From NCBI RefSeq assembly GCF_019061145.1, contig NZ_JAHQZS010000003.1, positions 62,001 to 126,000 of the forward strand: DNA of 64,000 nucleotides, written 5' to 3'. A model generated the notes under the pieces. It had not been told where the DNA came from. It worked only from the letters and a program-made list of their open reading frames with translations, and did no database searches. This stretch comes from Anianabacter salinae. Lineage in GTDB: Bacteria > Pseudomonadota > Alphaproteobacteria > Rhodobacterales > Rhodobacteraceae. Shown here one piece after another: positions 25,671-34,702 of this stretch; the stretch's first letter is position 1, and the number at the start of each line of letters is the position of its first letter. Both the position numbers and the translations under genes were made by a program.

Positions 25671-27038
25671 TCAGGCGACCTCGGCGAACACCTGCTTCAG
25701 CGCGCGGTCCAGCTTGTCGAACATCTCGTCCATCTGAGCGTCCGTCATGATGAACGGCGGGCACAGCACGATGGATTGACCGAGCGGGCGGCAGATCAGC
25801 CCGTGATCGGTGCAGGTGTTGGCGATGCGCTCGCTCACCGACAGATCACCGGGGAAGGGCGTTTTCGTCGCCTTGTCCTTCACCGCCTCAAGCGCGCCCA
25901 TCAGCCCCTTGCCGCGCCATTCGCCGATGTTGGGGTTCTGCGCCAATTCCGCCAGCCCCGCCTCGAAGCGCGGGGTCAGCGCGCGCACGTTGTCCAAAAG
26001 CCCCTCGTTCAGCACAAGGTCGATGGCCCGCAGCGCGATGGCGCAGCCGACAGGATGGCCCGACGCGGTGAAACCGTGGGGGAATTCCTCGATCTCGGCT
26101 ACGGCGGCGTCCATGCGGTCGGCCAGTTCGGGGCCAAGGATCACCGCTCCCATCGGGAAATAGCCCGCTGTCAGCGCCTTGGACGAGATGATCGCGTCCG
26201 GCATGAAATCATAGGTCTGGCAGCCCCAGGCGTTGCCGGTGCGCCCGAAGCCGCAAATGACCTCGTCCGACACCAGCGGGATGCCGTGTTTCTGCAGGAT
26301 CGGCTGGATCGCCTGAAAGTATCCCTCTGATGGCGGGATCACCCCGCCCGCGCCCATCACCGGCTCGGCCACGAAGGCGGCGATGGTGTCGGCGCCCTCG
26401 CGCGCGATGGTGTCCTCCAACTCGCGCGCCATGCGGGCGGTGAACTCTGCCTCGGTCTCGCCGTCCTCGCCGTTGCGCCAGTAATGCGGGCAGGTCAGGT
26501 GCAGGAACCCCGGCAGCGGCAACCCGAACACCGAGTTGTAGGGTTTGCCGGTCATCGACGCCGACACCACCGTGACACCGTGATAGCCGTTGATCCGCGT
26601 CAGGATCTTGGTGCGCTCGGGCTTGCCTTCGGCGCGGTTCAGGAACCACAGCATCTTGACCAGCGTGTCGTTCGCCTCGGACCCCGAGTTCGTGTAGAAC
26701 ACCTTGCCGCGCTCGAACGGCGACACCTCGACCAGCTTTTCGGACAGCATCACCGTCTGGTCCGACATCCGCCCGAAGAACGCGTGATAGCCGGGAAAGC
26801 GGTCGTATTGCGCCTTTGCGGCCTCGGCCATAGCGGGATGATCGAAGCCCGCGACCATGTTCCAGAGGCCCGAGTTGGCATCGAGATACCGCTTGCCGTG
26901 GACGTCTACGACATACGGGCCTTCGCCGTGGGTGACGACCACCGTGCCGCGCGCCTCGATCGAAGGCAGATCGGTGAAGCCATAAAAGGAATTGCGGTCG
27001 GCGCGGGCTTCCCAGCTGTTGGGGCTGTCGTCACGCAT
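25671..27038 (-). CDS. Class III (omega) aminotransferase, SpuC-like
   Basis: The 455-residue PLP enzyme is of the class III type: YTNSGSEANDT (115-125), the strand LVSDEVICGFGRTG (255-268) and the PLP lysine Lys287 in ISSKALTAGY. It resembles putrescine/amine:pyruvate aminotransferases (SpuC group). The start at 27038 has GGAG upstream; a GTG at 27050 would include that site. In context (gamma-glutamyl ligases, FAD oxidase, amidotransferase, ABC importer) it probably acts on a diamine or an amine-derived intermediate; the exact donor cannot be read. Confidence 0.88.
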   Translation of the reverse strand: MRDDSPNSWEARADRNSFYGFTDLPSIEARGTVVVTHGEGPYVVDVHGKRYLDANSGLWNMVAGFDHPAMAEAAKAQYDRFPGYHAFFGRMSDQTVMLSEKLVEVSPFERGKVFYTNSGSEANDTLVKMLWFLNRAEGKPERTKILTRINGYHGVTVVSASMTGKPYNSVFGLPLPGFLHLTCPHYWRNGEDGETEAEFTARMARELEDTIAREGADTIAAFVAEPVMGAGGVIPPSEGYFQAIQPILQKHGIPLVSDEVICGFGRTGNAWGCQTYDFMPDAIISSKALTAGYFPMGAVILGPELADRMDAAVAEIEEFPHGFTASGHPVGCAIALRAIDLVLNEGLLDNVRALTPRFEAGLAELAQNPNIGEWRGKGLMGALEAVKDKATKTPFPGDLSVSERIANTCTDHGLICRPLGQSIVLCPPFIMTDAQMDEMFDKLDRALKQVFAEVA

Positions 27039-27143
27039 CGGGTTCTCCACAGGTAACAGGAATGGGGGCGCACCAAGAGCGGCGCGGCAGTTCAGGGGGC
27101 AGAGTATCTCAATTCGCGGCGGGGTAAACGGGGGCTCGGCCCG

Positions 27144-27545
27144 TCATTCGGCGGCCTTGGGATAGCGTTTCAGCCCGTCCTCGATCTGCACCCAAGGCAA
27201 CTTCTCGTCGACGTAGCAATGAAACGTGGGTGCATAGTCGCCTTGATCCAGCAGCGCGGCGGCGGGGCCGTGCATCTCGCCGGGCCAGCGGGTGCTGGCA
27301 TAACCCAAAGGCGATCCGCACTGCGTGCAATACCAGCGCGTGACGCTGGGGCTCGTCTGCCGCGCGCCGGGCGCGTCGCCCAGCCAGCGCCAGGCGTCGG
27401 CGGGCACTCCGAACCACGCCACCATCGGCGCAGAGGACGCGCGGCGGCAATCCTCGCAATGGCAGATGCCGCGCCAGCGCACGGTGCCGGGGTCAAACTT
27501 GAAGATCGTCGCGCCGCAATGGCAGCGGCCGGTTCCTTTCGGCAT
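27144..27545 (-). CDS. GFA-domain (Mss4-like) zinc-binding protein
   Basis: The 133-residue protein is of the GFA family (glutathione-dependent formaldehyde-activating enzyme fold), with zinc-binding cysteines in CHCGAT, CHCEDCRRAS and CTQCGSPLGY. The original formaldehyde-glutathione activity is known only for a subset; most members are uncharacterised. It lies between the FAD oxidase and the aminotransferase, in the same direction, which may tie it to amine oxidation by-products, but that is inference. The start at 27545 follows GGAGG within 15 bases. Confidence 0.82.
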   Translation of the reverse strand: MPKGTGRCHCGATIFKFDPGTVRWRGICHCEDCRRASSAPMVAWFGVPADAWRWLGDAPGARQTSPSVTRWYCTQCGSPLGYASTRWPGEMHGPAAALLDQGDYAPTFHCYVDEKLPWVQIEDGLKRYPKAAE

Positions 27546-27588
27546 GGCGTATCCTCCCTTGCGCAGCCTGCCACCGCCGCTACGGAAA

Positions 27589-28896
27589 TCAAATCCCCAG
27601 CCGGTCGCGCAGGGCAAACCAGCTCATCGCCAGCGCCAGAAGCGGGCTGCGCAGCGCCCGCCCGCCCGGAAAGGCGGGGGGCGCGATGTTGGCGAAGGCG
27701 TCCCATTTGGCCGCATCCCCGCCGATGGCCGCCGCCGCGATCTTGCCCGCCAGCGTCGCCATTGCGACACCGTGCCCCGAATAGCCCGATACCGACCACA
27801 ACCCCGGTTCCGGCGCGCAGAAGAATGGCATACGGCTGCGGGTGATCGCCAGCGTGCCGCCCCAGGCATGGTCGATCCGCGCGCCCGCAAGCTGCGGATA
27901 GATCCGCAGCATCGGCTTGCGCACGACGGCGGTGATGTCGGCGGGAAACCGGTAGCCATAGCTTTCGCCGCCGCCGAACAGAAGCCGTCCGTCCTCGGAC
28001 AGGCGCCAGTAGTTCACAACAAAGCGCGAGTCCGCCACGGCATTGCCGCGCGGGAGCAGGGACTTGCCAAGATCGCCCAGAGGCTCGGTGGCGATGATGA
28101 AATTGTTGATCGGCATCACATGGCGCGCGACCCGCCCGTTCAGCCCTTCAAGATAGCCGTTGCCCGCCATCACGACATGGCCTGCGCGCAAGGTGCCATG
28201 ATCGGTCTCGACCGCCCAGCCGTCGCCATCGCGGCGCACCTTGCGGGCCAGCGTCCCCTCATGGACCACCGCGCCGTTGGCCCGCGCGGCGCGCGCCAGG
28301 CCAAAGGCATAGCGCAAGGGATGGATATGCGCCGCGCCCCAGTCGATCATGCCGCCCTTGAACAGGTGCGAGCCGAACGCCTCGGGGGCGTGGGCAGCGT
28401 CGACGGGTTCGACCCGCGCATAGCCGTATTCATGCGCCAGCTTCTCGACGTAGTGGTGCAGATGTTCGGTGCCCTTGGCGGTTTCTTCGGCCCAGGCGAT
28501 GCCGGGGGTCCAGCGCGCGTCGATCCGGGCATCGACGATCAAGTCGCGCACCAGCGTCTTGGCCTCTTCGCCCAGATCCCACAGCCGCCGCGCGTCGCCG
28601 CGCCCTAGCTGCTTTTCCAGCGTGATCTGGTCGATCCGCTGCCCCGACCCGACCTGTCCGCCATTGCGCCCCGAGGCGCCGAACCCGACACGGTGCGCCT
28701 CGATCAGGGTCACGCCCATGCCCGCCTGGGCGAGATGCAGCGCGGCGGACAAGCCGGTGTAGCCGCCGCCGATCACGCACACATCTGTCCGCGCATCGCC
28801 GTCCAGCGGGGGCGAGGCAGGCGGGATCGCGGCCGTCGCTGCATACCAGCTTGGCGGGAACTGGCCGGGGCGGTCGTTTGCGAACAGTAGGTTCAT
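27589..28896 (-). CDS. FAD-dependent amine oxidoreductase, PuuB-like
   Basis: The 435-residue DAO-type flavoprotein has an N-terminal extension (about 36 residues), then the dinucleotide motif VCVIGGGYTGLSAALHLA and the ATG-like second FAD contact ASGRNGGQVGSGQR. The C-terminal GYSGHGVAMATLAG is typical. It resembles gamma-glutamylputrescine oxidase (PuuB). Its start overlaps the stop of the upstream glutamine-synthetase-like gene (ATGA), consistent with ligase then oxidase acting in sequence. Confidence 0.88.
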   Translation of the reverse strand: MNLLFANDRPGQFPPSWYAATAAIPPASPPLDGDARTDVCVIGGGYTGLSAALHLAQAGMGVTLIEAHRVGFGASGRNGGQVGSGQRIDQITLEKQLGRGDARRLWDLGEEAKTLVRDLIVDARIDARWTPGIAWAEETAKGTEHLHHYVEKLAHEYGYARVEPVDAAHAPEAFGSHLFKGGMIDWGAAHIHPLRYAFGLARAARANGAVVHEGTLARKVRRDGDGWAVETDHGTLRAGHVVMAGNGYLEGLNGRVARHVMPINNFIIATEPLGDLGKSLLPRGNAVADSRFVVNYWRLSEDGRLLFGGGESYGYRFPADITAVVRKPMLRIYPQLAGARIDHAWGGTLAITRSRMPFFCAPEPGLWSVSGYSGHGVAMATLAGKIAAAAIGGDAAKWDAFANIAPPAFPGGRALRSPLLALAMSWFALRDRLGI

Positions 28897-30251
28897 ACGT
28901 TCAGAAGCAGGTGCTCACGCTCCCAAGGGCTGATGACCTGAAGGAATTCCTTGTTCTCAAGCTCTTTCACCGCCGCATAGGCGCGGCAGAACTGGTCGCC
29001 CAGAAGCTCGCGCATCCCGTTCGACCCGGCGAACAGGTCCAGCGCATCACCCAGCCCGCGCGGGAAATCCGGTTCCGTCTTGTAGGCGTCGCCCTTGAAC
29101 TCGGGCGCGGGTTCCGTCTGCTCCAGCATCCCGCGCAAGCCGCAGGCGAGCGACGCGGCGATCCCGAGATAGGGGTTGCAGTCCATCCCCGCGATCCGGT
29201 TCTCGATCCGGCGGTTCTGCGGATCGGACACCGGCACGCGGATGCCCGTGGTGCGGTTGTCGCGGCCCCATTCAAGGTTGATCGGCGCGGCGTGGTCGGG
29301 AACATACCGTCGATAGCTGTTTACATATGGCGCCAAGAGCGCGATGGCCGCCGGCATGTGGTTCTGCAGCCCGGCGATGAAATGGCGGAAGACGTCCGTC
29401 TCCTTGCCCTCGGCATCGGAAAAGATGTTCCTGCCTGTCGCGGTTTCCACCACCGAGTGATGGATGTGCATCGCGCTGCCCGGCTCGTCCTGGATCGGCT
29501 TGGCCATGAAGGTGGCGAAACAGTCGTGGCGCAGCGCCGCCTCGCGGATGGTGCGTTTGAAGAAGAATATCTCGTCGGCCAGAAGCACGGGATCGCCGTG
29601 GCGCAGGTTCATCTCGATCTGCCCGGCGCCGCCTTCCTGCAGGATGCCGTCGATCTCGAACCCCTGCGCTTCGGCGAAATCATAGATGTCGTCGATCACG
29701 GGGCCGTATTCGTCGATGGCCGACATCGAATAGGCCTGCCGCGCGGCGGCGCGCCGCCCGGTGCGGCCCATCGGCGGCTCGACCGGCATGTTCGGGTCGA
29801 TGTTGCGCGCGACAAGGTAGAATTCCATCTCGGGGGCGACGATGGGCGTCCAGCCGTTGTCCTTGAACTGCTGCACCACCCGCTTGAGCACGTTGCGCGG
29901 TGCGATGGGCCAGGGGTTCCCGGCCTGGTCCGAGATGTCGTGGATCACCTGAAGCGTCCAGTCCGCCGTCCAGGGCGCCGCCGTCGCGGTCGAATAATCC
30001 GGCGTCAGGATCATGTCCGGCTCGGTGAAATCATCCCCGATGATGTTGGCCCAATCGCCGGTGATGGTCTGCAGGAAGATCGAGTTGGGCAGGTAGAAAT
30101 GCGTCTGCTTGCCGAATTTCGACGCGGGCATCGCCTTGCCCCGTGCGATGCCGGACAGGTCGGCCACAAGGCATTCCACCTCGTCGAGCCTGCGGCCTTC
30201 AAGCCAGCTGCGCGCGCTTTCGGGAAGCTGGCTGATCCAGTCGTCACGCAT
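28893..30251 (-). CDS. Glutamine synthetase family protein (gamma-glutamyl-amine ligase-like), copy 1
   Basis: The 452-residue protein has the GS fold with the beta-grasp N-terminus (VECLVADLSGIARGKAMPA) and the catalytic domain (APEMEFYLVA, EGGAGQIEMNLRHGDP, NPYLGIAASLACGLRG). It belongs to the GS-like branch that includes PuuA, which attaches glutamate to an amine, rather than to assimilatory GlnA. The start at 30251 has AAAGGA; a longer frame to 30311 lacks homology. It overlaps both its upstream amidotransferase (8 bases) and downstream oxidase (4 bases). Confidence 0.87.
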   Translation of the reverse strand: MRDDWISQLPESARSWLEGRRLDEVECLVADLSGIARGKAMPASKFGKQTHFYLPNSIFLQTITGDWANIIGDDFTEPDMILTPDYSTATAAPWTADWTLQVIHDISDQAGNPWPIAPRNVLKRVVQQFKDNGWTPIVAPEMEFYLVARNIDPNMPVEPPMGRTGRRAAARQAYSMSAIDEYGPVIDDIYDFAEAQGFEIDGILQEGGAGQIEMNLRHGDPVLLADEIFFFKRTIREAALRHDCFATFMAKPIQDEPGSAMHIHHSVVETATGRNIFSDAEGKETDVFRHFIAGLQNHMPAAIALLAPYVNSYRRYVPDHAAPINLEWGRDNRTTGIRVPVSDPQNRRIENRIAGMDCNPYLGIAASLACGLRGMLEQTEPAPEFKGDAYKTEPDFPRGLGDALDLFAGSNGMRELLGDQFCRAYAAVKELENKEFLQVISPWEREHLLLNV

Positions 30252-30939
30252 CGGGGGCGGTCCTTTCCTTGAGGAAACCGGCGATCCGTGCGCCGATGGT
30301 CCTGTCGCCAAGGGCGGTGTCCAGTCGCGTCTCGGCGGTTTCGATCAAGCCCTCGGGATAGACCGGATCGGCCTTCTTCTCGCTCACGTAGGTGGCCGCG
30401 ATGTCGGATGCGAATTCAGGGTGCGGCTGGATCGTGAAGATGTCGTCACCGTAGACCAGCGCTGCATGTGCACAGAAGTCGCTCGATGCGATGGTGCGCG
30501 CGCCTTGCGGTGCCTCGACCACCTGATCCTGATGCCAGGCGGTCAGCGCGACCTGTCCCATGCCGGTCCAGTCATAGCGCGTGGCGCCCACCGACCAGCC
30601 GCGTTTGAACTTCTCGACGCGGCCCCCCATCGCCTGCGCGATGATCTGGTGGCCAAAGCAGATGCCGACCAGCGGGCGGTCGCTGCCTGCAATGGCGCGG
30701 ATCAGGTCTTCCAGCGGCTTGATGAACGGCAGAGCGTCATAGGCCCCGTGGCGCGAGCCGGTGATGAGCCAGCCATCGGCGTCTTCGGGCCCGCCCGGGA
30801 AGACCATGTCGACGACGTTCCACGTCTCATAGGTAAACGCATCCTCGCCCAGAAGGCGGGCGAACATGTCCGAGAATTCGCCATGGCGTTCGATGACCCC
30901 CGCAGGAGGGTGGCCGCATTGCAGGATACCGATCTTCAT
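30244..30939 (-). CDS. Class I glutamine amidotransferase-like protein
   Basis: The 231-residue triad-type glutamine amidotransferase domain stands alone: the nucleophile is in VGICFGHQI (Cys94) and the His-x-Glu is in IQPHPEF. It resembles stand-alone GMP-synthase-like amidotransferases. In polyamine pathways a different hydrolase (PuuD) frees the product from gamma-glutamyl intermediates; this gene is in the right place for such a role, but PuuD proper is class I-like too and cannot be distinguished by eye. Confidence 0.83.
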   Translation of the reverse strand: MKIGILQCGHPPAGVIERHGEFSDMFARLLGEDAFTYETWNVVDMVFPGGPEDADGWLITGSRHGAYDALPFIKPLEDLIRAIAGSDRPLVGICFGHQIIAQAMGGRVEKFKRGWSVGATRYDWTGMGQVALTAWHQDQVVEAPQGARTIASSDFCAHAALVYGDDIFTIQPHPEFASDIAATYVSEKKADPVYPEGLIETAETRLDTALGDRTIGARIAGFLKERTAPDA

Positions 30940-31003
30940 GAAGCACCAGTCTGTTCAGGCTGGCTGAGAGTCTGGTAGGCGCGCGGGGGGAAGTAAAGAG
31001 GGC

Positions 31004-31339
31004 TCAGGCCCCGCCCATTGCATCGATCGCCGCGATCCAGCGCGGAAGGTCAGAGCGGGTATGGAGGATGTCGATGATCGTCACTTCGTCATCTTCGATG
31101 GCATGGATCAGAAAATGCTCTCCGGCACGCGCATAGAGAAGGTCTGTGTCAGAGGTATCGCGCGTTATCGAGGAACACGACCGGCTTGGAACCCGACCGC
31201 TGGCAAGCATTGCGCAACGTTCGATGAGCAAGGCCTCATACTTTTGCGCCTGATGGGCGCCGAAGGTCTCCAGCGTATGCCTTGCAATGTCCCGAAGCCG
31301 CGCTTCGGCCCGTGGGGTGAAGCCGAGTTTCAGAATCAG
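31004..31339 (-). CDS. RelE/ParE-type toxin with a non-standard start codon
   Basis: The product is about 111 residues with the ParE-like pattern LGFTPRAEARLRDIARHTLE and a C-terminal TIIDILHTRSDLPRW. ParE toxins poison gyrase; RelE toxins cut ribosome-bound mRNA. In this frame there is no ATG, GTG or TTG near the expected N-terminus: the choices are CTG at 31339, overlapping the antitoxin stop, or ATT at 31336. The gene is translationally coupled to the antitoxin. It ends 64 bases before the amidotransferase start. Confidence 0.75.
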   Translation of the reverse strand: MILKLGFTPRAEARLRDIARHTLETFGAHQAQKYEALLIERCAMLASGRVPSRSCSSITRDTSDTDLLYARAGEHFLIHAIEDDEVTIIDILHTRSDLPRWIAAIDAMGGA

Positions 31340-31590
31340 GACCCGAGGACCGAGGCAAAGGCACGGCGGATGACCTCTTCCCCGGTCCCCTCTGCGCGTT
31401 CTCCGTTGTCGTATTCCCGGACCGCCGCCTGCAACCGCGCCTGCAATGCGGCAAGCTCCGTCTCTTCCTGTTCCAGCAGGCGCAGACCGGTGCGCAGCGC
31501 CTCGCTTGCGTTCTGGAAGCGGCCGGTTTCCACCAGCCGGGCGACAAAGCGATCCTGTTCTTCGGTCAGAACGACATTGCGTGTGGGCAT
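31336..31590 (-). CDS. ParD-type ribbon-helix-helix antitoxin
   Basis: The 84-residue protein has an N-terminal ribbon-helix-helix (NVVLTEEQDRFVARLVETGR, NASEALRTGLRLLE) and a toxin-binding acidic C-terminus. It is the expected partner of the toxin gene that overlaps its stop. GGAG precedes the ATG at 31590, and a palindrome that could be its autoregulatory operator lies 16 bases upstream. Confidence 0.85.
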   Translation of the reverse strand: MPTRNVVLTEEQDRFVARLVETGRFQNASEALRTGLRLLEQEETELAALQARLQAAVREYDNGERAEGTGEEVIRRAFASVLGS

Positions 31591-31605
31591 GATGCTTCTC
31601 CTGCT

Positions 31606-31624
31606 GTTGGCAATATATGCCAAC
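31606..31624 (-). promoter_or_regulatory. Palindromic operator of the toxin-antitoxin pair
   Basis: GTTGGCA (31606-31612) and TGCCAAC (31618-31624) form a perfect 7-bp inverted repeat around an ATATA centre, 16 bases before the antitoxin start. The AT-rich centre may also supply the -10 element. Autoregulation by ParD at such palindromes is usual for the family. Confidence 0.6.
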
Positions 31625-31644
31625 CGAGGCGCAGGCGCAAAGCC

Positions 31645-32976
31645 TCAGACCGTATCGAGATACAGGTCGACCCGTTCCTGCGCGTCCAGTTCCTGCAGAT
31701 AGTGCATTTCCTGCCGCTTGGTGGCGACGATGTTGCGCACCAGGTCGCGCGGCAGGATGCGGGCGAGATCCTCGGATGTCTCGAAGGCGTCGATGGCGGC
31801 CCCCCAGGTCATCGGCATCTGCGGCAGGTCCATGGTATAGGCGTTGCCCTTGATCGGCTCGGGCGGCTCGGCCTTGTCTTCGAGGCCGTTCATCGCCGAT
31901 CCCAGCACCGCGGCGACCAGCAGGTAAGGGTTGATGTCGCCGCCAGATACCCGGTGTTCGATCCGCCGCGCGGTATTGCTGCCACCGGGGATGCGCACGG
32001 CGGCGGTGCGGTTCTCGTAGGCCCAGCAAATGCCGGTCGGCGCATGGTTCTCGGGCACCAGCCGGTCATAGCTGTTGCCGTGGGGCGCGAACAGCAGCGT
32101 CGAGCCGGGGATCGCCGACAGGCACCCGGCGACGGCATGGCGCAGCGCGTCCGACCCCTTGGGGCCACCATCGTCGAAGATATTGCGCCCGTCCTTGTCC
32201 AGCACCGAGAAATGAACGTGCATCCCGTTGCCTGCGTAGTCCTCGTAGGGTTTCGCCATGAACGATGCGGCGAACCCCCATTTGCGGGCCAGGCCCTTGA
32301 CCAGCAGCTTGAAGAACCAAGCATCGTCCGCGGCCTTCAAGGGGTCGGACTGGTGCATCAGGTTGATTTCGAACTGACCCAGACCCGCCTCGGAAATCGC
32401 GGTGTCGGCGGGAATGTCCATCGCCTCGCACGCGTCATAGAGATCGGTAAAGAACTGGTCGAACGCATCCAGCGCCCGCAAGCTCAGAATTTCCGCGCCC
32501 GTGCGCCGCTTGCCCGACCGGGGAGAGGACGGCACCCGCAGCGTCTTGGAACTGTCGTCGATCAGGTAGAACTCCATCTCGGTCGCCACCACCGGCGTCA
32601 GCCCTGCGTCGGTGAACCGCTTGACCACGCCAGCCAGTGCGTGCCGGGGATCGCCTGCAAAGGGGCGGCCATCCTCGCGGAACATCCACAGCGGCAACAG
32701 CGCGGTCGGCGCCTCGAGCCAAGGCATCGGGATGAAGCCGCGTTCGGTCGGCAGAAGCACACCATCGGGATCGCCGGATTCGAACACCAGCGGGCTGTCG
32801 TCGATGTCCTCGCCCCAGATGTCGAGATTCAGCACAGACAGCGGAAACCGGGTGCCGTCCTCCTCGACCTTGCGGGCATAGCGGGCGGGCACGCGCTTGC
32901 CGCGCGCCTGGCCGTTCACGTCGCAGGCGGCGACGCGGATCGTGCGCACTTCGGGGTGCTCGTCCAGCCAGCTCAT
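31645..32976 (-). CDS. Glutamine synthetase family protein (gamma-glutamyl-amine ligase-like), copy 2
   Basis: The 443-residue GS-fold protein, diverged from the copy at 28893, has N-terminal VRTIRVAACDVNGQARGKRV, then VVATEMEFYLID, EAGLGQFEINLMHQSDPL and NPYLLVAAVLGSAMNG. It too belongs to the PuuA-like side of the family. Its start overlaps the stop of an ABC permease gene (ATGA), tying it to uptake. Two ligases in one run could serve different amines or successive steps. Confidence 0.87.
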   Translation of the reverse strand: MSWLDEHPEVRTIRVAACDVNGQARGKRVPARYARKVEEDGTRFPLSVLNLDIWGEDIDDSPLVFESGDPDGVLLPTERGFIPMPWLEAPTALLPLWMFREDGRPFAGDPRHALAGVVKRFTDAGLTPVVATEMEFYLIDDSSKTLRVPSSPRSGKRRTGAEILSLRALDAFDQFFTDLYDACEAMDIPADTAISEAGLGQFEINLMHQSDPLKAADDAWFFKLLVKGLARKWGFAASFMAKPYEDYAGNGMHVHFSVLDKDGRNIFDDGGPKGSDALRHAVAGCLSAIPGSTLLFAPHGNSYDRLVPENHAPTGICWAYENRTAAVRIPGGSNTARRIEHRVSGGDINPYLLVAAVLGSAMNGLEDKAEPPEPIKGNAYTMDLPQMPMTWGAAIDAFETSEDLARILPRDLVRNIVATKRQEMHYLQELDAQERVDLYLDTV

Positions 32977-33779
32977 CGGATCACCATCGGTCTTATGCGA
33001 AGTTTCGCCCGCCGCTCTTGCGGAAGGTGTCGGTTCAGCCTGCGGTTCGCAGCTCCGAACAGGGTTATGATCACGAGCGTCGCCAGAATGAAATACCCGG
33101 CGACGATGGGGTAAGGCACGAAGGGGTTGAACGTCTTGTCCGCGAAGTAGCTGGCGTAATACAGCGCGTCGCCCTTTTGCTGCCATGCCGGAAAGCCCGA
33201 GAAGAACACCAGCGTCGTGGCGTGGAACAGAAAGATCGCTTCGTTCGTATAGGCGGGCCACGCGAGCCGCAGCATCGTCGGAAAGGTGATCCGGCGAAAC
33301 TTGGTCCAGCCGGTCAGCCCATAAGCCTCGGCCGCTTCCAGATCGCCCTTGGGGATGGACTGCAGCGCGCCATAGAAGATTTCCCCCGAATAGGCGGCGG
33401 TGTTCAGGAACAGCACGGCCAGCGCCCCAAGACCCGCCGAGGTGAAGGGATCGAACACCGGCGAGACGCTCTTGAGCGACAGGAACGCGAAATAGGCAAA
33501 GAAGAACTGGATGAACAGGGGCGAGCCCCGGAACAGGAAGATGAACCATTCCGACGCCTTGCGCGCGGCGCGGTTGCCTGACGCCTTGCCGACAGCCGTG
33601 GCCACCGCAAGGAAAAAGCCTCCGCACAGGGCGAGGATGCCGAAATAGATGTTCCAGATCATGCCCGAGCCGATCAGCACGACCTGCTGACAGAGCGTGA
33701 AGTCGGATCGTGGCAACAGCCTCTCTCCGATCCCGACCGAGCGCAGGCCATAGTCGGCGATGGTTTCCCAGCAACTCAT
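32973..33779 (-). CDS. Polar amino-acid ABC transporter permease (HisM-like)
   Basis: The 268-residue inner-membrane permease has five to six hydrophobic segments and the EAA loop that contacts the ATPase (LEAAEAYGLTGWTKFRRITF). It resembles HisM/ArtM-type subunits for basic amino acids or opines. It overlaps its partner permease and the downstream ligase gene by 4 bases each. Confidence 0.88.
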   Translation of the reverse strand: MSCWETIADYGLRSVGIGERLLPRSDFTLCQQVVLIGSGMIWNIYFGILALCGGFFLAVATAVGKASGNRAARKASEWFIFLFRGSPLFIQFFFAYFAFLSLKSVSPVFDPFTSAGLGALAVLFLNTAAYSGEIFYGALQSIPKGDLEAAEAYGLTGWTKFRRITFPTMLRLAWPAYTNEAIFLFHATTLVFFSGFPAWQQKGDALYYASYFADKTFNPFVPYPIVAGYFILATLVIITLFGAANRRLNRHLPQERRAKLRIRPMVIR

Positions 33780-34654
33780 GCCGCGACCTTCCGCTGGGCT
33801 TCACCGCCCGAGGTCGCCTGTCCGAGTGTCAGACGCTGCATGAGCCGGCCCAGCACGATCTCGGACACGCGGGTCAGCGCAAGGTAGAACACCAGCAGCG
33901 CAAGGAAGTACCACATCCGCCAGTCGCCGTGCGGATACTCGGTGAACTGCGGCGTCTTGGTGCCGCCCAGATCGCGCGCCCAGTAGACGATATCCTCGAT
34001 CCCCAACAGGAACAGCAGCGGCGTCGCCTTGATGAGCACCATCCAAAGGTTCGACAGGCCGGGCAGCGCATAGACCCACATCTGCGGCACGAGGATGCGC
34101 CAAAACGTCTGGCGCGGCGACATGCCATAGGCTTCGGCCGTCTCCATCTGCGCACGGGGCACGGCGCGCATGGCTCCGTAAAGAACATTGGCCGCAAACG
34201 CGCCAAAGACGATGGCGAAGGTGATGACGGCAAGGGCGAAGCCATACACCTCGTGCAGCCACTGCGGCGCGGTGCCGAGCGGCAGCTTGGCGGCGGCGCA
34301 GACGATGAAGTCATTGCCTTGCCGCACCGGCTGGTCCCAGTCCGGGCACAGAACCTTGTGGCGGGCGTATTCGAACGCCTGATCCAGCGCGATCACGAAG
34401 AACAGGAAGAACACGATGTCGGGCACGCCGCGCACGATGGCGATGTAGCCTTGGCCAAGCCAGCGGACCGGCACCGGCCCCCGCGCGGCCATCGCGCCGA
34501 AAAAGCCGAAGGCTAGCGAAACGGGCGCTGTGACCGCGATCAGGATCAGCACCGTTCCAAAGGACGTATAGAACGCCATGTGCTTGCCCGTTGTCAGGTA
34601 ACAGGCAAGCCAGGAAAGGCCTTCAAGGCTTTGGGGGTCTGTGCAGGACAGCAT
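33776..34654 (-). CDS. Polar amino-acid ABC transporter permease (HisQ-like)
   Basis: The 292-residue permease has hydrophobic segments and the EAA loop METAEAYGMSPRQTFWRILV. A long periplasmic insertion (about residues 90-130, with two Cys) is larger than in HisQ of enterobacteria. It follows the binding-protein gene after a hairpin and overlaps the second permease. Confidence 0.87.
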   Translation of the reverse strand: MLSCTDPQSLEGLSWLACYLTTGKHMAFYTSFGTVLILIAVTAPVSLAFGFFGAMAARGPVPVRWLGQGYIAIVRGVPDIVFFLFFVIALDQAFEYARHKVLCPDWDQPVRQGNDFIVCAAAKLPLGTAPQWLHEVYGFALAVITFAIVFGAFAANVLYGAMRAVPRAQMETAEAYGMSPRQTFWRILVPQMWVYALPGLSNLWMVLIKATPLLFLLGIEDIVYWARDLGGTKTPQFTEYPHGDWRMWYFLALLVFYLALTRVSEIVLGRLMQRLTLGQATSGGEAQRKVAA

Positions 34655-34670
34655 CGCGCCGGATGGGGCA

Positions 34671-34688
34671 GGGCGCGCCTAGGCGCCC
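34671..34688 (-). other. Hairpin between the binding-protein gene and the permease genes
   Basis: A 6-bp GC stem, GGGCGC (34671-34676) and GCGCCC (34683-34688), lies in the 48-base gap after the binding-protein gene. Such hairpins often protect the upstream message and lower permease output. Position-based inference. Confidence 0.35.
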
Positions 34689-34702
34689 CGCCCCGGGGAC
34701 CA

